Assembly (NCBI RefSeq): GCF_001426375.1
Contig: NZ_LMEO01000050.1
Coordinates: 293,894 to 340,031 of the forward strand
Reading direction: 5' to 3'
DNA from: Paenibacillus sp. Root444D2
GTDB lineage: Bacteria; Bacillota; Bacilli; Paenibacillales; NBRC-103111
DNA length: 46,138 nt
Shown: one piece after another, positions 1-9,467 of the stretch
How positions within the stretch are numbered: the stretch's first letter is position 1
Layout: every line of letters starts with the position of its first letter
Made by a program: the position numbers and the translations under genes
Notes under the pieces: model-generated
The model's database searches: none
What the model saw: only the letters and a program-made list of their open reading frames with translations
Told to the model about the DNA's origin: nothing

Positions 1-260
1 TAGGAGCAAATTGTTGTACATGATGCAACAATGTACGGAAAAAGCGCGATAACGGCAGCAATTGTTGCACTTTCTACAACATCATTCAACCGCGCACATG
101 GATTCATTCATCTAGCAACCTCAATTGAGCATAGGTGAAGATTGAACCCGATCTAAGACACCTCCATTGCAGAGCAAGATTAGATGAATGAATCGACGGT
201 CTCCTTTCTACAACATCACTCAACTGAGAATATGGATTCATTCATTCGGCGACCTAAAAT
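1..260. repeat. Intergenic repeat element A (copies of the TTGTTG-N9-CAACAA palindrome)
   Basis: Non-coding. Two 21-bp palindromes of consensus TTGTTGYA-N5-TRCAACAA lie at 11-31 and 62-82, 51 bp apart. A perfect 14-bp inverted repeat follows: GATTCATTCATCTA at 101-114 against its complement at 181-194. A direct repeat starting CTTTCTACAACATCA joins about 70-122 to 203-255. The block 186-204 (GAATGAATCGACGGTCTCC) recurs exactly at 19715-19733, and much of 1-205 aligns by eye with 19526-19735. This is therefore a dispersed element and not unique sequence. It is cut by the window edge, so earlier motif copies may exist outside. Confidence 0.75.
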
Positions 261-278
261 GATCATTTCAATGATAGC

Positions 279-881
279 TTACTTACCTACTCCTTTATTC
301 ATTACTGAAAATGCGATCAACTCATTCTTATCTGGGTCGATAAGAACAAAGCCGACATAATGATAGTTACAGAAGATTAAGTCAAAACAAGTCTTCCGAG
401 ATACATCGATACGATCTATGAAAAGAGGACGTTTAAACAAAACCGTATACCTATCCACATTTTTTCCAGGAGTTATCGCTTTTTCTAGAAATATAGTTCT
501 AGATCCTTGAGCTTCATTTAATTCATTTTTGCTAGGATCTCCTGGCAGAGAAGCCGATTGAGATCTATTAAATCCTAGTATTTTAATTGGCGCATTATGC
601 ACATAAGGTTCAATCATTAGCTTAATTCTTAAATTGGGGATTTGATGGTTAATTTCTACTAGTGCGAAGATGATAGTTGATAGGAGAAATACAATACCTA
701 TACCTTTTTCAAGTGTTATACTTTTGGCAAATAGGAAGATATGCAAGCATGACAGCAGTATATAAGCTATAGTTACCGCGTAAAACTCCAGGGCTGTCAT
801 GCTATATTGATAGGGCGCGACAACGATATAACTCAAAATGAGCACGATAATAAGGCTGATGATTTTAAAACTTTTTCTCAA
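279..881 (-). CDS. Small membrane protein of unknown function
   Basis: 200-residue protein that I do not recognise. It starts with TTG (879-881), chosen because a GGAGG box sits about 8 bases upstream. Hydrophobic stretches at about residues 7-27, 32-54 and 60-77 predict two or three membrane helices. A polar domain of about 120 residues follows, ending near VLIDPDKNELIAFSVMNKG. There is no catalytic motif. It is separated from the operon above it by the bidirectional terminator at 954-988, so it is probably transcribed alone. Its downstream side is the repeat element at 1-260. No link to the sugar genes is visible. Confidence 0.6.
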   Translation of the reverse strand: MRKSFKIISLIIVLILSYIVVAPYQYSMTALEFYAVTIAYILLSCLHIFLFAKSITLEKGIGIVFLLSTIIFALVEINHQIPNLRIKLMIEPYVHNAPIKILGFNRSQSASLPGDPSKNELNEAQGSRTIFLEKAITPGKNVDRYTVLFKRPLFIDRIDVSRKTCFDLIFCNYHYVGFVLIDPDKNELIAFSVMNKGVGK

Positions 882-953
882 GGAATAACCTCCGATTTGT
901 CAATTCCATATTCTCCCTTTAAATTCCATTTGATACAGAATACCATTACTGCA

Positions 954-988
954 CAAAAAAAAGCTAGCCTGTTAAGGTTAGCTTTTTG
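954..988 (-). terminator. Rho-independent terminator ending operon 1B
   Basis: A-rich run, then a hairpin pairing AAAAAGCTAACC with GGCTAGCTTTTT around the loop TTAACA (minus strand), then a T run. It lies 50 bases after the stop of the double MBL gene and is close to symmetric, so it could act on both strands. Confidence 0.8.
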
Positions 989-1038
989 ACTGCTACTCGT
1001 TACGAATATCCAATTCCCATCGGACCTTCTTGTCCATT

Positions 1039-2835
1039 TTACTGCACAGTGACGAGCGCTTCCGCTTGCTGGCCGAAGCGTCTTCCCTCCACAGTCAATT
1101 CTACAGCTACCCTTGCGCGACGAACAGGAGGCCCGGACGGAGTGACACAGAATTCAATAGTCTCCGTCGCTTTTGCTGCTAACTGAAGTGATGCTTGTTC
1201 CGGGTCGGCCCGCCAGCCTGGTGGCACAACCAATCGCACTTCAGCAAGTGCTTCACGTGCGAATGGATTCTTCACTTCAACCTGCATCGTAAATTTCTCA
1301 CCAACTTGAGTGTGTGTCTGGTAAGGCGAAAGTCGCCCGCCGATCCCTTCTGCCCCAAAGTCAACTTCATTTAGTGGGAGCAGTTCTCTATGAAGTCTCT
1401 CCAAAGCATTACCACGCGCTGCCAGTTCGGCGAAGTAACCAGGCTGTACCCATAACGGCTCCCAGTGGCCGGTCAGGATTACATCGGGATGCAAAGTTTC
1501 GTACAAAGCTGCGCTGTCCACATAATCTTGTATGCGAAAGCGGTTTTGATACACGTAATTCCAGAGCAGCCCTTCTCCTCCCTGATATTGATCCCCAGAG
1601 ACAAGCACGTGCTTATCATCGACCATAAGCGAGATAGCCACCGCATATAACGTATGTCCGGGCAGTGGGTGGAGCGTGAATTCGTACTCCTCCCATTGGA
1701 TCGAGGCACCGATTGACAGCTCACGGTCAACAGGGATAGCATCGAACCAAAGACAAGGCAAATCATAGTAAGAAGGCTGGCGAAGAACGTCTGCGAACGT
1801 TTCAGAAGCCCAAACTTTGGTCCCCTCGTTGTCCCGCAGCAAGTTAATGCCGGCCACATGATCGTCATGGTAGTGTGTCGGCACGACCGCATCCACCTGC
1901 GTAATCCCATACTGCTTCTTTAATGTCGCCAGCGTATACAGCCATGGTCTGCGGGATGCCCGGTCCGATCCGACCGGAATACCCGTCAGGAAATCGTAGC
2001 CAAAATCAAAGAAGAGCGCCTTACCGCTTTTCGATAGAAGCACATAATAATTCGACATACTCATTCGGCTGCGCAGCAGATGGGGAGTTACTTCCTCGAA
2101 AGGCTGTTCGCGCAATAGAAGCAGCCGCGGGTTTTGCTGACGGTATTGCATCAACTCCTGCAGCCGGGTGATAAGTATGCCGATTGCCTCGGATGGCCGC
2201 TCCATTCGTTCACCGTGCGACGGCAGCAGCCAATCCGGTGCACGTTCCTGAAGATCGAGCAAGGAAGCGACGGTGGCTGGGAGCCCTTCCCCACCGTTGT
2301 ATGACCATTGTGTCGCCGCGAGCGACCACATCTTTCCGGGGCCTGCGATCAAATCACCGGTGAAGGCAACGTGCCGACCGTCAATCCAGGCAAGAAAGCT
2401 AACGGAACCGATTGTATGTCCCGGCGTAGGAACTACCTTGAATCCATATCCGGCAAATTCGTACGATTCGTAATCCTTCAGAGCTCCGGCGATAGCTACT
2501 TGCTCGAGTAAGGAATAGCGATCTTGACGGACATTGTAGTTATTAAATACTTCCCTCGCTTGCCAGTGTGCATCAATGTTCGAAAACAGCTCTTGTTCGG
2601 TGTGCGGCACCCAAATGGGGATACCTGCTTCTGACGCGCGTGCAAGCCCTTGTCCTTGATCGCGGTGATGGTGCGTCATCAAAACCGCGCAGACTTGATC
2701 TACCCCGATCTCTGTGAGTCGATCAAGTACTTCACCGCTGCCGAAATCGATTAGTACTGCCTTTGTTCCATTTTTCACAACGTACACATGACATGTGTCC
2801 TGATATAGAAATAAATTCTTTGAAAGTTCAATCAT
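1039..2835 (-). CDS. Double metallo-beta-lactamase-fold protein with C-terminal NEW3-like domain
   Basis: 598 residues with two MBL-fold domains in tandem. The first (about 1-210) has HHHRDQ at 55-60 in place of the usual HxHxDH, so the last metal-binding His is Gln; its later PGHT and TGD motifs are kept. The second (about 245-500) has the canonical THYHDDH with H321, H323, D325 and H326, plus PGHT and SGD. The C-terminal stretch (about 510-598) resembles NEW3/CARDB-like beta-sandwich domains often attached to glycosidases. There is no signal peptide. MBL hydrolases act on lactones, thioesters or phosphoesters; the substrate here is unknown. It is the last gene of operon 1B, 103 bases after the FGGY kinase. 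The start has only a weak ribosome site (GGGG about 8 bases away, AGGAG 17 bases away). Confidence 0.8.
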   Translation of the reverse strand: MIELSKNLFLYQDTCHVYVVKNGTKAVLIDFGSGEVLDRLTEIGVDQVCAVLMTHHHRDQGQGLARASEAGIPIWVPHTEQELFSNIDAHWQAREVFNNYNVRQDRYSLLEQVAIAGALKDYESYEFAGYGFKVVPTPGHTIGSVSFLAWIDGRHVAFTGDLIAGPGKMWSLAATQWSYNGGEGLPATVASLLDLQERAPDWLLPSHGERMERPSEAIGILITRLQELMQYRQQNPRLLLLREQPFEEVTPHLLRSRMSMSNYYVLLSKSGKALFFDFGYDFLTGIPVGSDRASRRPWLYTLATLKKQYGITQVDAVVPTHYHDDHVAGINLLRDNEGTKVWASETFADVLRQPSYYDLPCLWFDAIPVDRELSIGASIQWEEYEFTLHPLPGHTLYAVAISLMVDDKHVLVSGDQYQGGEGLLWNYVYQNRFRIQDYVDSAALYETLHPDVILTGHWEPLWVQPGYFAELAARGNALERLHRELLPLNEVDFGAEGIGGRLSPYQTHTQVGEKFTMQVEVKNPFAREALAEVRLVVPPGWRADPEQASLQLAAKATETIEFCVTPSGPPVRRARVAVELTVEGRRFGQQAEALVTVQ

Positions 2836-2938
2836 AGATATGTTTACCCCATCTCCTAATTCACTAAAGCTATTTCTTTACTTTTTGTGTTTTTGGATAA
2901 GTCATGTTTTTCACTTTCGGGCTACTTTTCATCTTCGC

Positions 2939-4459
2939 CTACAATTTTGACTGCTGACTTAGCCACATGTCGTATTCTAGGAGCATAGGACGAAAGCGTG
3001 AGAACCCGTTCTCGAACATGGACCGATATTGCGTGTGTCTCATTGGGTCAGGCGCATAGACTTGTGACTCTGGTGCTGGAAGAGCAAGTATGGCCTCCTC
3101 GAACGAAGTATACACACCAGAACCGACACCCGCCATTAACGCTGCGCCAAGCAGTGTTGCTTCCGGCAAATTCGGATGCTGGAGCTCGATGCCGGATACG
3201 TCTGCTTTTATTTGCAGCCAGTGTTTATTCTTGGCACCCCCACCGACAACAATTAGTTTGTTGATGGGCTCTCTCCCTACTTTTTCGGCTTCCTGCCGCA
3301 GCCATTCCATCTGGTATGCGTTTCCTTCCAATATGGCCTTGAACATATCGCCTCGACTATGACGCGTAGTAAGGCCAATCCAGCCAGCCTTTGCCAAGGC
3401 ATTCGGAGAAGGCGCACCGCAACCTGACAAATAAGGGTAGTACAGGATACCTGTCGGAGTAAGGGCTACCTGATCCAACATGCCTAGAATATCGGAATAG
3501 GATAAATCTCCTTTATCCAAAAGATCCCGCAGCCATTCCACTGAACCCCCTGAGGCTGAGTGACCGCCCATCCAGAACATTTGACCCGGCAGTGGATGGC
3601 GTCCGAAGGCAAGACCGGAATGGTAATCGGCTTCCCCAAGCGCCCTTATGCCGAAGTGCCCCACCAACGTTTCCGCAGTGCCCATGGAATTATAGACACG
3701 CCCGACCTCTGACTGACCAATTGTCAAGGAAGCACATACATGATCGTGGCCGGCAAGACAAACGGCTGTTTCAACTCCTAAACCTAGTCTCCGACTAACT
3801 TCAGGCAGCACGGTTCCTATGGAAGTTCCCGTTGCAACAACAGTTGGAAAATGACTTTCTTTAAGTCCAAAATGCTGGATTAACGGCAGATTCCAAGCCT
3901 GCTTATCCATGCGATACACGAATGTTCGGGCAGCAAGTGTTTCCTCTTCCATAAACCTTCCTGTAAGTAAATAAGCGACAAAGGAGGAAACGGATAGCCA
4001 AACGGTGCCTTCAAGCGCCTCGGGCTGCGTTTCCTGTATCCAAAGCAGCTTCGACAGTCCTTGCTTAAAAGACGGATGAAGTCCGCTTTGGCAAAACTGC
4101 TCGTAAGCGTCAATTTCACTTTTTATCCGTGCCTCATAGGGTAATGCACACGTCTCAAACCAAGGAATAATCATCGTTCTGGCTGCGCCCGTTTGGCGAT
4201 CCACAAGCAGCCCGCTTTCAGCCATACTGGTTATGCCCACTGAACGAATAGATGTAACGCGTGCTCCTTTTACCACTTCGTTGATAAGATCAACCACGGT
4301 GTTCCACAGATGCTGCGGGTCATAGTAAGCATACCCCTGTGCATGCTGCTGCTTCCGGTTAGCCCTAATTGCCGTAGCCAACAGTTTTCCATTTTCATCA
4401 GCTACTCCTGCTTTAATGTTCGTTGTACCTATATCCAAAGCTAAAAACAAAGTAGCCAC
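2939..4459 (-). CDS. FGGY-family carbohydrate kinase
   Basis: 506 residues, the normal size for the xylulokinase/gluconokinase/glycerol kinase family. The N-terminal phosphate-binding motif LALDIGTTNIKAG is at about residues 6-18, the catalytic-base region AGHDH has D239, and GGGAKNKHW is the C-terminal ATP-site motif. It would phosphorylate a sugar, polyol or sugar acid in the cytoplasm; the motifs visible here do not fix the substrate. It starts at GTG one base after the stop of the GH20 gene, which implies translational coupling. The sugar is likely a product of the glycosidases or of the FAD enzyme upstream (inference). Confidence 0.9.
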   Translation of the reverse strand: MATLFLALDIGTTNIKAGVADENGKLLATAIRANRKQQHAQGYAYYDPQHLWNTVVDLINEVVKGARVTSIRSVGITSMAESGLLVDRQTGAARTMIIPWFETCALPYEARIKSEIDAYEQFCQSGLHPSFKQGLSKLLWIQETQPEALEGTVWLSVSSFVAYLLTGRFMEEETLAARTFVYRMDKQAWNLPLIQHFGLKESHFPTVVATGTSIGTVLPEVSRRLGLGVETAVCLAGHDHVCASLTIGQSEVGRVYNSMGTAETLVGHFGIRALGEADYHSGLAFGRHPLPGQMFWMGGHSASGGSVEWLRDLLDKGDLSYSDILGMLDQVALTPTGILYYPYLSGCGAPSPNALAKAGWIGLTTRHSRGDMFKAILEGNAYQMEWLRQEAEKVGREPINKLIVVGGGAKNKHWLQIKADVSGIELQHPNLPEATLLGAALMAGVGSGVYTSFEEAILALPAPESQVYAPDPMRHTQYRSMFENGFSRFRPMLLEYDMWLSQQSKL

Positions 4460-4460
4460 C

Positions 4461-6347
4461 TCATCCTGAGAAAGTTCCCGCAGTCACAATCCGATGGTAG
4501 GAGCCGCGTCCCAGCGTACCTTCCCTCATGACCCACGGAGCATCGAAAAAGAGCCGCTGCTCTTCTAATTCCTCTAACTGGCTAACGCTTCCAGAAAGAT
4601 AGTCTTGAATTCGCTGTTGAGCCGTCTCCAGTCGGGATAATACGCCTCCGTATCTGATATCAATAACTTCCCAACCGAATGGTGTGTTCTCGGCTAACCA
4701 TATGGTGCGATGGCATTTCCGCAGATGATCCACATCACTCCGCAGATTGTTGATTTCCGATTCAATACGCCCTAATTGCTCCAAATCATTTGCATCATAA
4801 GCGCTTTTCAACCGAATACCCATATCGCATTTCACACGCAGCACGCCAGCCAGCTGTTCATAAAACACGAAAAGTCGGCCCCAATCCCCATTTCTACCTA
4901 CTGCAGCCGACATCTTCAACTGCAAATCGGCATAATGGCCGCTTAACGGCAGCCCTTGCACGTTAGAATCATATAAGCCGATCAACACATCCTGCCAAAG
5001 CAAAAATTTTGAAGGATTGGATTCCTGCATATTATTTTTGGATATACCAGGCGTTTCATCAAAGGCGTTGAGGGCTATAAAATCGTCCCAATTTCCTCCG
5101 GTACAGAATGCAAAGCGTTCAGCCAGCTTCGCCTCATCCACCTTCTCCGAATAGCCATGCTCCGCAAAAAGCTGCATGCCGGCTAAACCGGTAAACACAC
5201 TTGTCTCTGCGCCATTATCACCCCACATGGTAGCAAAGACTTCTCGAACTCCTTCTGATTTGCAAGCGTTCAATGCGGCTAAAGTAGTAGCCATCGTCTT
5301 GCCGTAATTGGGAGCAACACTGCCCCAAGTCCAAATCCCGCCAGCAAATACAGGATCAGAGCCAAAAGCTCTATGCTTCTCAATAAACGTTCGGTAAAAG
5401 GCTTCGTCATCATGATAATAATCCCAATAGACATACTGCACATTCGTAGGCATATCGGCTATAACTTCCGATGGAATCTGTCCGTTTAAATCGTAATAAT
5501 TGCCTGTTTTGGAGCCTAGGCGGAAATACATGTCACTCCAAATCATCGGTGAAAGTTCGAACTCTTCACAGATTTCAACAACCTGCTTCAAGTGTTCATT
5601 CATGATATCAAAGCGTTTGCGGTAGCCGTTCTGCTCTAGATAGCGTCCAAGTCCAAGCTGATGGGCTTCATCCATCCCAATATGAATGTTCTTACTGCGG
5701 AACGGCGCCACCGCTGCCTCAATCAAATGACGAATAAAGGTGTAAGTTTTCTCACTGCCAACTAACAAAATATCGCTGGTATCGCGGATATCTCCGGCGT
5801 AGTTCCATTTCAAGGCTTCCGTCAAATGGGCAAGGGTTTGAATGCACGGTACTAGTTCAATGCCCAAGGAAAAAGCATAGTCGTCACAAGCCTTCAATTG
5901 CTCCGCCGAAAAGCGCCCCCGCATGTAACCGAAATAAGGATACGGCTCAACGGCAAATGTATCTTCTGTATACAGCATAAGTCGATTTAGTCCCATCAAT
6001 GCCATTTTTCGCAGCATCGTTTCAACCGACCCTACCGTCAAGACCGCATTGCGTGATACGTCAACCATGACGCCATTGGTATCAAACTGTATGTGTTCCG
6101 TTAGATGGAAATTGGTCCTGCTCTCGTAATGCTGTATCCAAAGACCAAATGCACGAAAAAAATGAATGGGCTCTTTATAACGAATCCAGCCTTTCCCGTC
6201 TTTAAAGCCTGCTTCCAATTGGTTATCGTCTGATCGAACGACCTGAATCACCAAACCGTCAGGACGGAGCGTACATCCTAGCTCCATACTTACAACACTT
6301 AGTCCCGCTTCGAGTCCTTGCAAATCGCCTTCCAAATGAAGCTTCAT
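4461..6347 (-). CDS. GH20 beta-N-acetylhexosaminidase, cytoplasmic
   Basis: 628 residues. The GH20 catalytic pair is visible in HIGMDEAHQLGLGR (D226, E227). It is preceded by a short N-terminal alpha/beta domain and by barrel motifs such as YFGYMRGRF and PCIQTLAHL. In the family, the Asp positions the substrate 2-acetamido group and the Glu is the acid in substrate-assisted hydrolysis of terminal GlcNAc or GalNAc. With no signal peptide it should act on imported oligosaccharides. The start overlaps the stop of the FAD gene (ATGA), with GAGGAG just upstream. The C-terminal 200 residues are helical and may be an accessory domain. GH20 assignment is firm; the exact linkage cleaved is not. Confidence 0.85.
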   Translation of the reverse strand: MKLHLEGDLQGLEAGLSVVSMELGCTLRPDGLVIQVVRSDDNQLEAGFKDGKGWIRYKEPIHFFRAFGLWIQHYESRTNFHLTEHIQFDTNGVMVDVSRNAVLTVGSVETMLRKMALMGLNRLMLYTEDTFAVEPYPYFGYMRGRFSAEQLKACDDYAFSLGIELVPCIQTLAHLTEALKWNYAGDIRDTSDILLVGSEKTYTFIRHLIEAAVAPFRSKNIHIGMDEAHQLGLGRYLEQNGYRKRFDIMNEHLKQVVEICEEFELSPMIWSDMYFRLGSKTGNYYDLNGQIPSEVIADMPTNVQYVYWDYYHDDEAFYRTFIEKHRAFGSDPVFAGGIWTWGSVAPNYGKTMATTLAALNACKSEGVREVFATMWGDNGAETSVFTGLAGMQLFAEHGYSEKVDEAKLAERFAFCTGGNWDDFIALNAFDETPGISKNNMQESNPSKFLLWQDVLIGLYDSNVQGLPLSGHYADLQLKMSAAVGRNGDWGRLFVFYEQLAGVLRVKCDMGIRLKSAYDANDLEQLGRIESEINNLRSDVDHLRKCHRTIWLAENTPFGWEVIDIRYGGVLSRLETAQQRIQDYLSGSVSQLEELEEQRLFFDAPWVMREGTLGRGSYHRIVTAGTFSG

Positions 6348-9300
6348 CTCTTCTTCTCCTCACAAGTGCGTAATATGGATTCACTGTTCGTTTCAATATC
6401 AAGCTGAAGCTGGAGTGGGTGCGTTTGGCGATAGGGCCGCTCCGAATCCAGCCAAATACGCAAGCGTTCCGCATCCTTATCGAGCAATTGTCCACTAAGT
6501 GTCCGCAGCTGCTGTAAGGCTTGCTTCGCAAGAAGAGATCGCCCGTCGCGAACATACTGGATCAACACTTCATAACCCAGTCTGCTGCCGCACCTGGCTA
6601 GCGCTCTGGCAATAACCAATTCGAGCATAGCTCTCCGTTCCAGAAAATAATCGGATTGCGGAGCTGATGAGCTCATTTGCGAATGTAAATAGGGAATACG
6701 ATGCAGCTGTTCCAGAACAGGAATAGCGCCTCGGTCTCCCAACCGCTCTGCTCCTTGGCTAATGGCATCCACATAGTAATAGAGCCCAAGCCACGTATCT
6801 GTAAAGTCTTCTTCCCTTGGCTGCATGAGGTCAACCACCCGCTGCCATACAGCAATGCTGCGTGAATCTCTCGTCTGCGCGAGGGAATATAGCAAGTAAA
6901 CGACATCTGGCATCGCGCCATGATCAGGCGGCAATTGGACATACATCATATCCGCAGTCCGGCGAGGAAGCTCTGTGCCTTTCAGCTGTTCCATGATCCT
7001 TTCGATCAGTACAGGAACGGCGGATTGGCTTCCAAGCATCGCCAATGCTTGCGCCAATCTGATTTGCTTCGCCCCCGAAGCCAACTCAAGCGCTTCCGCC
7101 AGAAACGGTACGATCCTCTGACCTAGAGAGCATATTTCCACAAAGGGAATGGGTCCCTTATAAATTTCATTCATTCTCATATTCGCATATTCATAGAGCG
7201 GTTGCTCCGATTCAATCTGATCCACCAGTCCTCTTAACGCCTCTTCCGAATAATGAATAGGCGCAAGACGTCTAGTTTGAACCGAAGCAGGTAATATCCC
7301 CTCGTGAATCAAGCGATCCTGCAGCTCTTGAATCCTAATATCCCTTGGTGTGACACCTGAACGTACGGCAAGTGCGGCTGCAAGCGCAGCTACTCCACCC
7401 AGATTTTCTAAGTCAGACTGCATGCGAATAGCAGGAAGCGCATCATGTGTAGCAGATATGGCTTTTCCGGCAACCAACAAACCTTCAATGGCTTTTGGCA
7501 GCAGCAGACGGTAAGGGATTTCAACTTCTAAATTAGGGGGGATAAGTCCAACATTTATCCAGTCTGAGCCACTGACCCCTTTGACATCATGATTGCTAAA
7601 ATGAATATTAACGACGTCCGGCCAGCTGCGCTGCAAAAGCTGATCAGACAACTGCATAACGGTTTCACCTATAATGTGCCGGCTTTCCCGCGTAGCGACA
7701 TAGATGCCATGATCGTGCAATTGCGGATCGCCTCTTCTGCGGCCAGCCATAATGGCACGCGTATAGTCCAAGATATCCGATACATCCACCATGCTTGTAA
7801 AATTGTTTTGAATCTTATCCGGCGTTTTATATTGGGCAAGGGAGTACCACATCACCGTATGGTCCTTGGCAGAGCCGTACACAAACTCTGCTCCTGCAAA
7901 AGCAGCCACATCCCCATCCCCCGTCGCATCAATAACGACCTCAGCATATAACGCAGCAGGTCCCCAGCGTGTGGCTACTTGAACACCGCATACGCGGTTC
8001 TCTTTCATTAATACGCCATATGTGAACGCATTAAACAGCAAATCGACGCCTTTGCGAACGGCTTCCTGCTGCAAAGCGAACATTTTGGCTTCGATGTTCC
8101 ATTTATGCCCCTTATAGCCGATTTCCTGCTGCACGGCTAACACAGCCTCATGAATCCGAGAAGCGAAGCCTTCTCTTCTACCAAACCAATAGCTATCTAC
8201 CCCGCCTAGTGTCCCAGTTCCGCCAAGTCCCGGATTCATATCCACGAGGAACGAGTTGACACCTTCCCCTGCTGCTGTGATAGATGCACAGGCTCCGCTT
8301 GAGCCGCCGCCGATGACGAGCACATCTACCTTCTTGAGCGTAGGAAGAGGGGCGTCTATCTTTTTACTTGTACTTGATGTGAATACTTGTTTAGTAAAAG
8401 GCCTTTTAATTACTTCAATTGCCAGCTGCATACCCGCTTCAACCGCTAAAATCGGATCTAGACATACAGGCAGCTGCTTACACAAGCTATAAATGCCAAA
8501 CATCCCATTCGCTGTCTGCTGCGTTTCGATCGCCAGCGTAACGCGGTTGCCTTGTTGCATCTCCGCACCCCTGAGAGGAAAAGGACCGTGAAGCTCGAAG
8601 GACGACCCGCAAAGCACCGCTTTCCGGAATGCAGGGACATGCTTTAACAAATAAGTCGCTAACGCCATGCCGCTCCTGCGCGCTTCCAGTTCACGTTCAC
8701 CCGCCGCTGCGATCTCATTGGCACTCGCTAATTCCAACCAATACTCAACATAGCGATGCTGCTTTCGACGATAACCCTCCATTAGCCGGACTTGGCCGCC
8801 CAATAGTCCCAAATCGTCAGGAACCGCATACGTCATAAGCTCCTCAGCAGCTTTATCCGGCCACTCTACGCCGGTAAATTCCAATGTCCTTGCAAACGCT
8901 GCCTTTTCATTGAATGCCAAATCAACCACTGGTTCACCACGAAGACGTGAGACTATCGCGGTTTCCGTTGTATCAATCAGCTTGCTGCAGCGGATGAATT
9001 GGCTGCCCGTTTTATTAGCGATCACAATGCCTTCCAGTCCTGATTCCTGATCATTACTTATAATGGCAACCGGAAGCGATGCATAGATGAGCTCAATACC
9101 ATATGCCATTAGTTTATCTTCCAGTGACCGCTTAAGCCGATCTGGTTGCAGCGGAATATGAGCCATGTCAGCAGCATCTGCTTGTGCAGCTGACTGCTCC
9201 ACGACAAATTGAATCAGCTCAGGCCATTTCCCATCCTCACGCGAAGAAAGGTCAAGCCACGGGCGAAGAGAGGCGGTTAATTCCCGCCCCAAATAAGTCC

Positions 9301-9442
9301 GTGGCTCAATGATCATGACCTGTTGTCCGGCCTTGGCCAATTCGACCGCGCATGTAATGCCAGCCAAAGAACCCCCGATGATAACAACATCTTTGTTAGC
9401 TAATACGGGAATTCCCGCTTCCCATTGGGTCGTCTTGTCCAT
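6344..9442 (-). CDS. Large two-domain FAD-dependent oxidoreductase
   Basis: 1032 residues from the ATG at 9440-9442, chosen because GGAGGAG lies about 8 bases upstream; an in-frame ATG further up lacks this. There are two Rossmann-type dinucleotide motifs: IIGGSLAGITCAVELAKAG at about 21-39, and VIGGGSSGACASITAAGEG at about 374-392. The second is followed by a GGTGTLGG loop and by DATGDGDVAAFAG and GKAISATHDALPAIR, as in the FAD_oxidored (PF12831) group. Residues about 720-1032 are helical and repeat-like (HEAT-like). Such proteins occur beside glycosidases but the substrate is not established; oxidation of a sugar or sugar acid is the inference. It sits between GH36 and GH20 and overlaps GH20 by ATGA. 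Confidence 0.8.
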   Translation of the reverse strand: MDKTTQWEAGIPVLANKDVVIIGGSLAGITCAVELAKAGQQVMIIEPRTYLGRELTASLRPWLDLSSREDGKWPELIQFVVEQSAAQADAADMAHIPLQPDRLKRSLEDKLMAYGIELIYASLPVAIISNDQESGLEGIVIANKTGSQFIRCSKLIDTTETAIVSRLRGEPVVDLAFNEKAAFARTLEFTGVEWPDKAAEELMTYAVPDDLGLLGGQVRLMEGYRRKQHRYVEYWLELASANEIAAAGERELEARRSGMALATYLLKHVPAFRKAVLCGSSFELHGPFPLRGAEMQQGNRVTLAIETQQTANGMFGIYSLCKQLPVCLDPILAVEAGMQLAIEVIKRPFTKQVFTSSTSKKIDAPLPTLKKVDVLVIGGGSSGACASITAAGEGVNSFLVDMNPGLGGTGTLGGVDSYWFGRREGFASRIHEAVLAVQQEIGYKGHKWNIEAKMFALQQEAVRKGVDLLFNAFTYGVLMKENRVCGVQVATRWGPAALYAEVVIDATGDGDVAAFAGAEFVYGSAKDHTVMWYSLAQYKTPDKIQNNFTSMVDVSDILDYTRAIMAGRRRGDPQLHDHGIYVATRESRHIIGETVMQLSDQLLQRSWPDVVNIHFSNHDVKGVSGSDWINVGLIPPNLEVEIPYRLLLPKAIEGLLVAGKAISATHDALPAIRMQSDLENLGGVAALAAALAVRSGVTPRDIRIQELQDRLIHEGILPASVQTRRLAPIHYSEEALRGLVDQIESEQPLYEYANMRMNEIYKGPIPFVEICSLGQRIVPFLAEALELASGAKQIRLAQALAMLGSQSAVPVLIERIMEQLKGTELPRRTADMMYVQLPPDHGAMPDVVYLLYSLAQTRDSRSIAVWQRVVDLMQPREEDFTDTWLGLYYYVDAISQGAERLGDRGAIPVLEQLHRIPYLHSQMSSSAPQSDYFLERRAMLELVIARALARCGSRLGYEVLIQYVRDGRSLLAKQALQQLRTLSGQLLDKDAERLRIWLDSERPYRQTHPLQLQLDIETNSESILRTCEEKKR

Positions 9443-9467
9443 GTCATCTCTCCTCCACATGCACGCA

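Noticed and set aside
807..989. Short plus-strand frame crossing the terminator at 954-988
   Set aside because: Antisense to the small membrane protein start and runs through a terminator.
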